Shown here: in pieces, positions 5,221-5,555 of the stretch | Layout: the number at the start of each line of letters is the position of its first letter | Numbering within the stretch: the first letter of the stretch is position 1 | Assembly (NCBI GenBank): GCA_018266095.1 | Contig: JAFEBC010000190.1 | Location: 1-5,555, forward strand | Source: Deltaproteobacteria bacterium | GTDB lineage: Bacteria; Myxococcota; Myxococcia; Myxococcales; 40CM-4-68-19 | Direction: 5' to 3' | Length of the DNA stretch: 5,555 bases | Notes under the pieces: model-generated | Told to the model about the DNA's origin: nothing | Databases searched by the model: none | Seen by the model: only the letters and a program-made list of their open reading frames with translations | Translations under genes and position numbers: made by a program

Positions 5221-5555
5221 CGCACCAGCGCCTTCTTCGCCGCCTGCACCACCTGCGGCCGCCCCTGGCTCTTGGCCAGCGCGCGCAGCTCCATCATCGA
5301 CAGCTTGGGCACCAGCCGCACCGCGATGGGGATCGGCGTCTTCGGATTCTTCACCAGCGAGAGCACGATGTTCGGATTCGAGCCCCACTCCGGATGCTCC
5401 GCGATGAGCTTGAGCGCCTCCGGATTCAGCGTGGTCGAGCGCGCCGCCCACGCCACCTCCTCGAGCCCGATGCGCGGGTTGCGCAGCACCAGCGTGTGAA
5501 GCTGCTTGTTCGGGTCGCGCAGGAACTGGAAGCGCAGCTCCTTGTCGGCGATGCC
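5217..5555 (-). CDS. HEAT/leucine-rich-variant-like repeat protein, C-terminal part
   Basis: The frame is open from the window edge to the TGA at 5217-5219, giving the last 112 residues; the start lies beyond the window. The segment is a series of short helices with repeated asparagine-proline turns: RDPNKQLHTLVLRNPRIG, then EHPEWGSNPNIVLSLVKNP, then KTPIPIAVRLVPKLS, ending in a basic helix QAAKKALVR. This pattern resembles HEAT-like or leucine-rich-variant repeats, which form curved surfaces for protein binding; no catalytic motif is visible. The stop overlaps the methyltransferase start by four bases (ATGA), so the two products are probably made together, and the repeat protein could position or regulate the methyltransferase; that last point is inference. 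Residue choice is well behaved and strongly coding, unlike the antisense frames. Confidence 0.78.
   Translation of the reverse strand, partial: GIADKELRFQFLRDPNKQLHTLVLRNPRIGLEEVAWAARSTTLNPEALKLIAEHPEWGSNPNIVLSLVKNPKTPIPIAVRLVPKLSMMELRALAKSQGRPQVVQAAKKALVR

Noticed and set aside
4453..5499. Long plus-strand open frame of 348 codons opposite the methyltransferase and repeat protein
   Set aside because: Arg/His/Pro-rich antisense shadow without motifs; both minus-strand genes show recognisable features and a clean ATGA overlap.

Overview
The window is very GC-rich, with strong C/G preference at third codon positions, short intergenic gaps, GTG/TTG starts and stop/start overlaps. Gene content (a glycosyltransferase tail with a PlsC-type acyltransferase, a putative lipoprotein amidohydrolase, a DTW-domain protein, and a HEAT-like repeat protein coupled to a methyltransferase) fits a high-GC soil bacterium, most likely a myxobacterium (Myxococcota). 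This is inferred from style and content; no rRNA or other marker is present.

Layout. (1) 1-830, plus strand: the last 38 codons of a probable family-2 glycosyltransferase overlap by 4 bases an acyltransferase with the NHx4D motif. (2) 831-968: a convergent intergenic gap filled mostly by a 24-bp tandem repeat that runs into the stop codon of the next gene. (3) 969-2456, minus strand: a secreted or lipoprotein-type amidohydrolase with a full set of metal-ligand candidates and a six-copy Thr-Pro-Ser-Gly minisatellite near its N-terminus. (4) 2457-2563: a divergent intergenic region with a -10-like box and a strong Shine-Dalgarno for the plus strand. (5) 2564-3840, plus strand: a two-gene unit of lower GC, encoding an unrecognised 274-residue helical protein followed by a PIN-domain ribonuclease whose TTG start overlaps the upstream stop. 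(6) 3844-4446, plus strand: a DTW-domain protein, probably a tRNA-uridine aminocarboxypropyltransferase. (7) 4447-4515: a convergent gap with a hairpin. (8) 4516-5555, minus strand: a HEAT/leucine-rich-like repeat protein (N-terminus outside the window) overlapping by 4 bases a SAM-dependent methyltransferase whose motif IV reads SLPD.

The region of most interest is 2564-3840. The architecture (upstream partner, 4-base overlap, PIN ribonuclease downstream, own promoter, different base composition) is that of a toxin-antitoxin module. However, the partner is about three to four times the usual antitoxin size and has no DNA-binding fold that I recognise. Its last ~35 residues look like a separate tail that could be the toxin-binding part. 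The other genes look like ordinary chromosomal genes, with two tandem repeats and an unusual methyltransferase motif worth noting.
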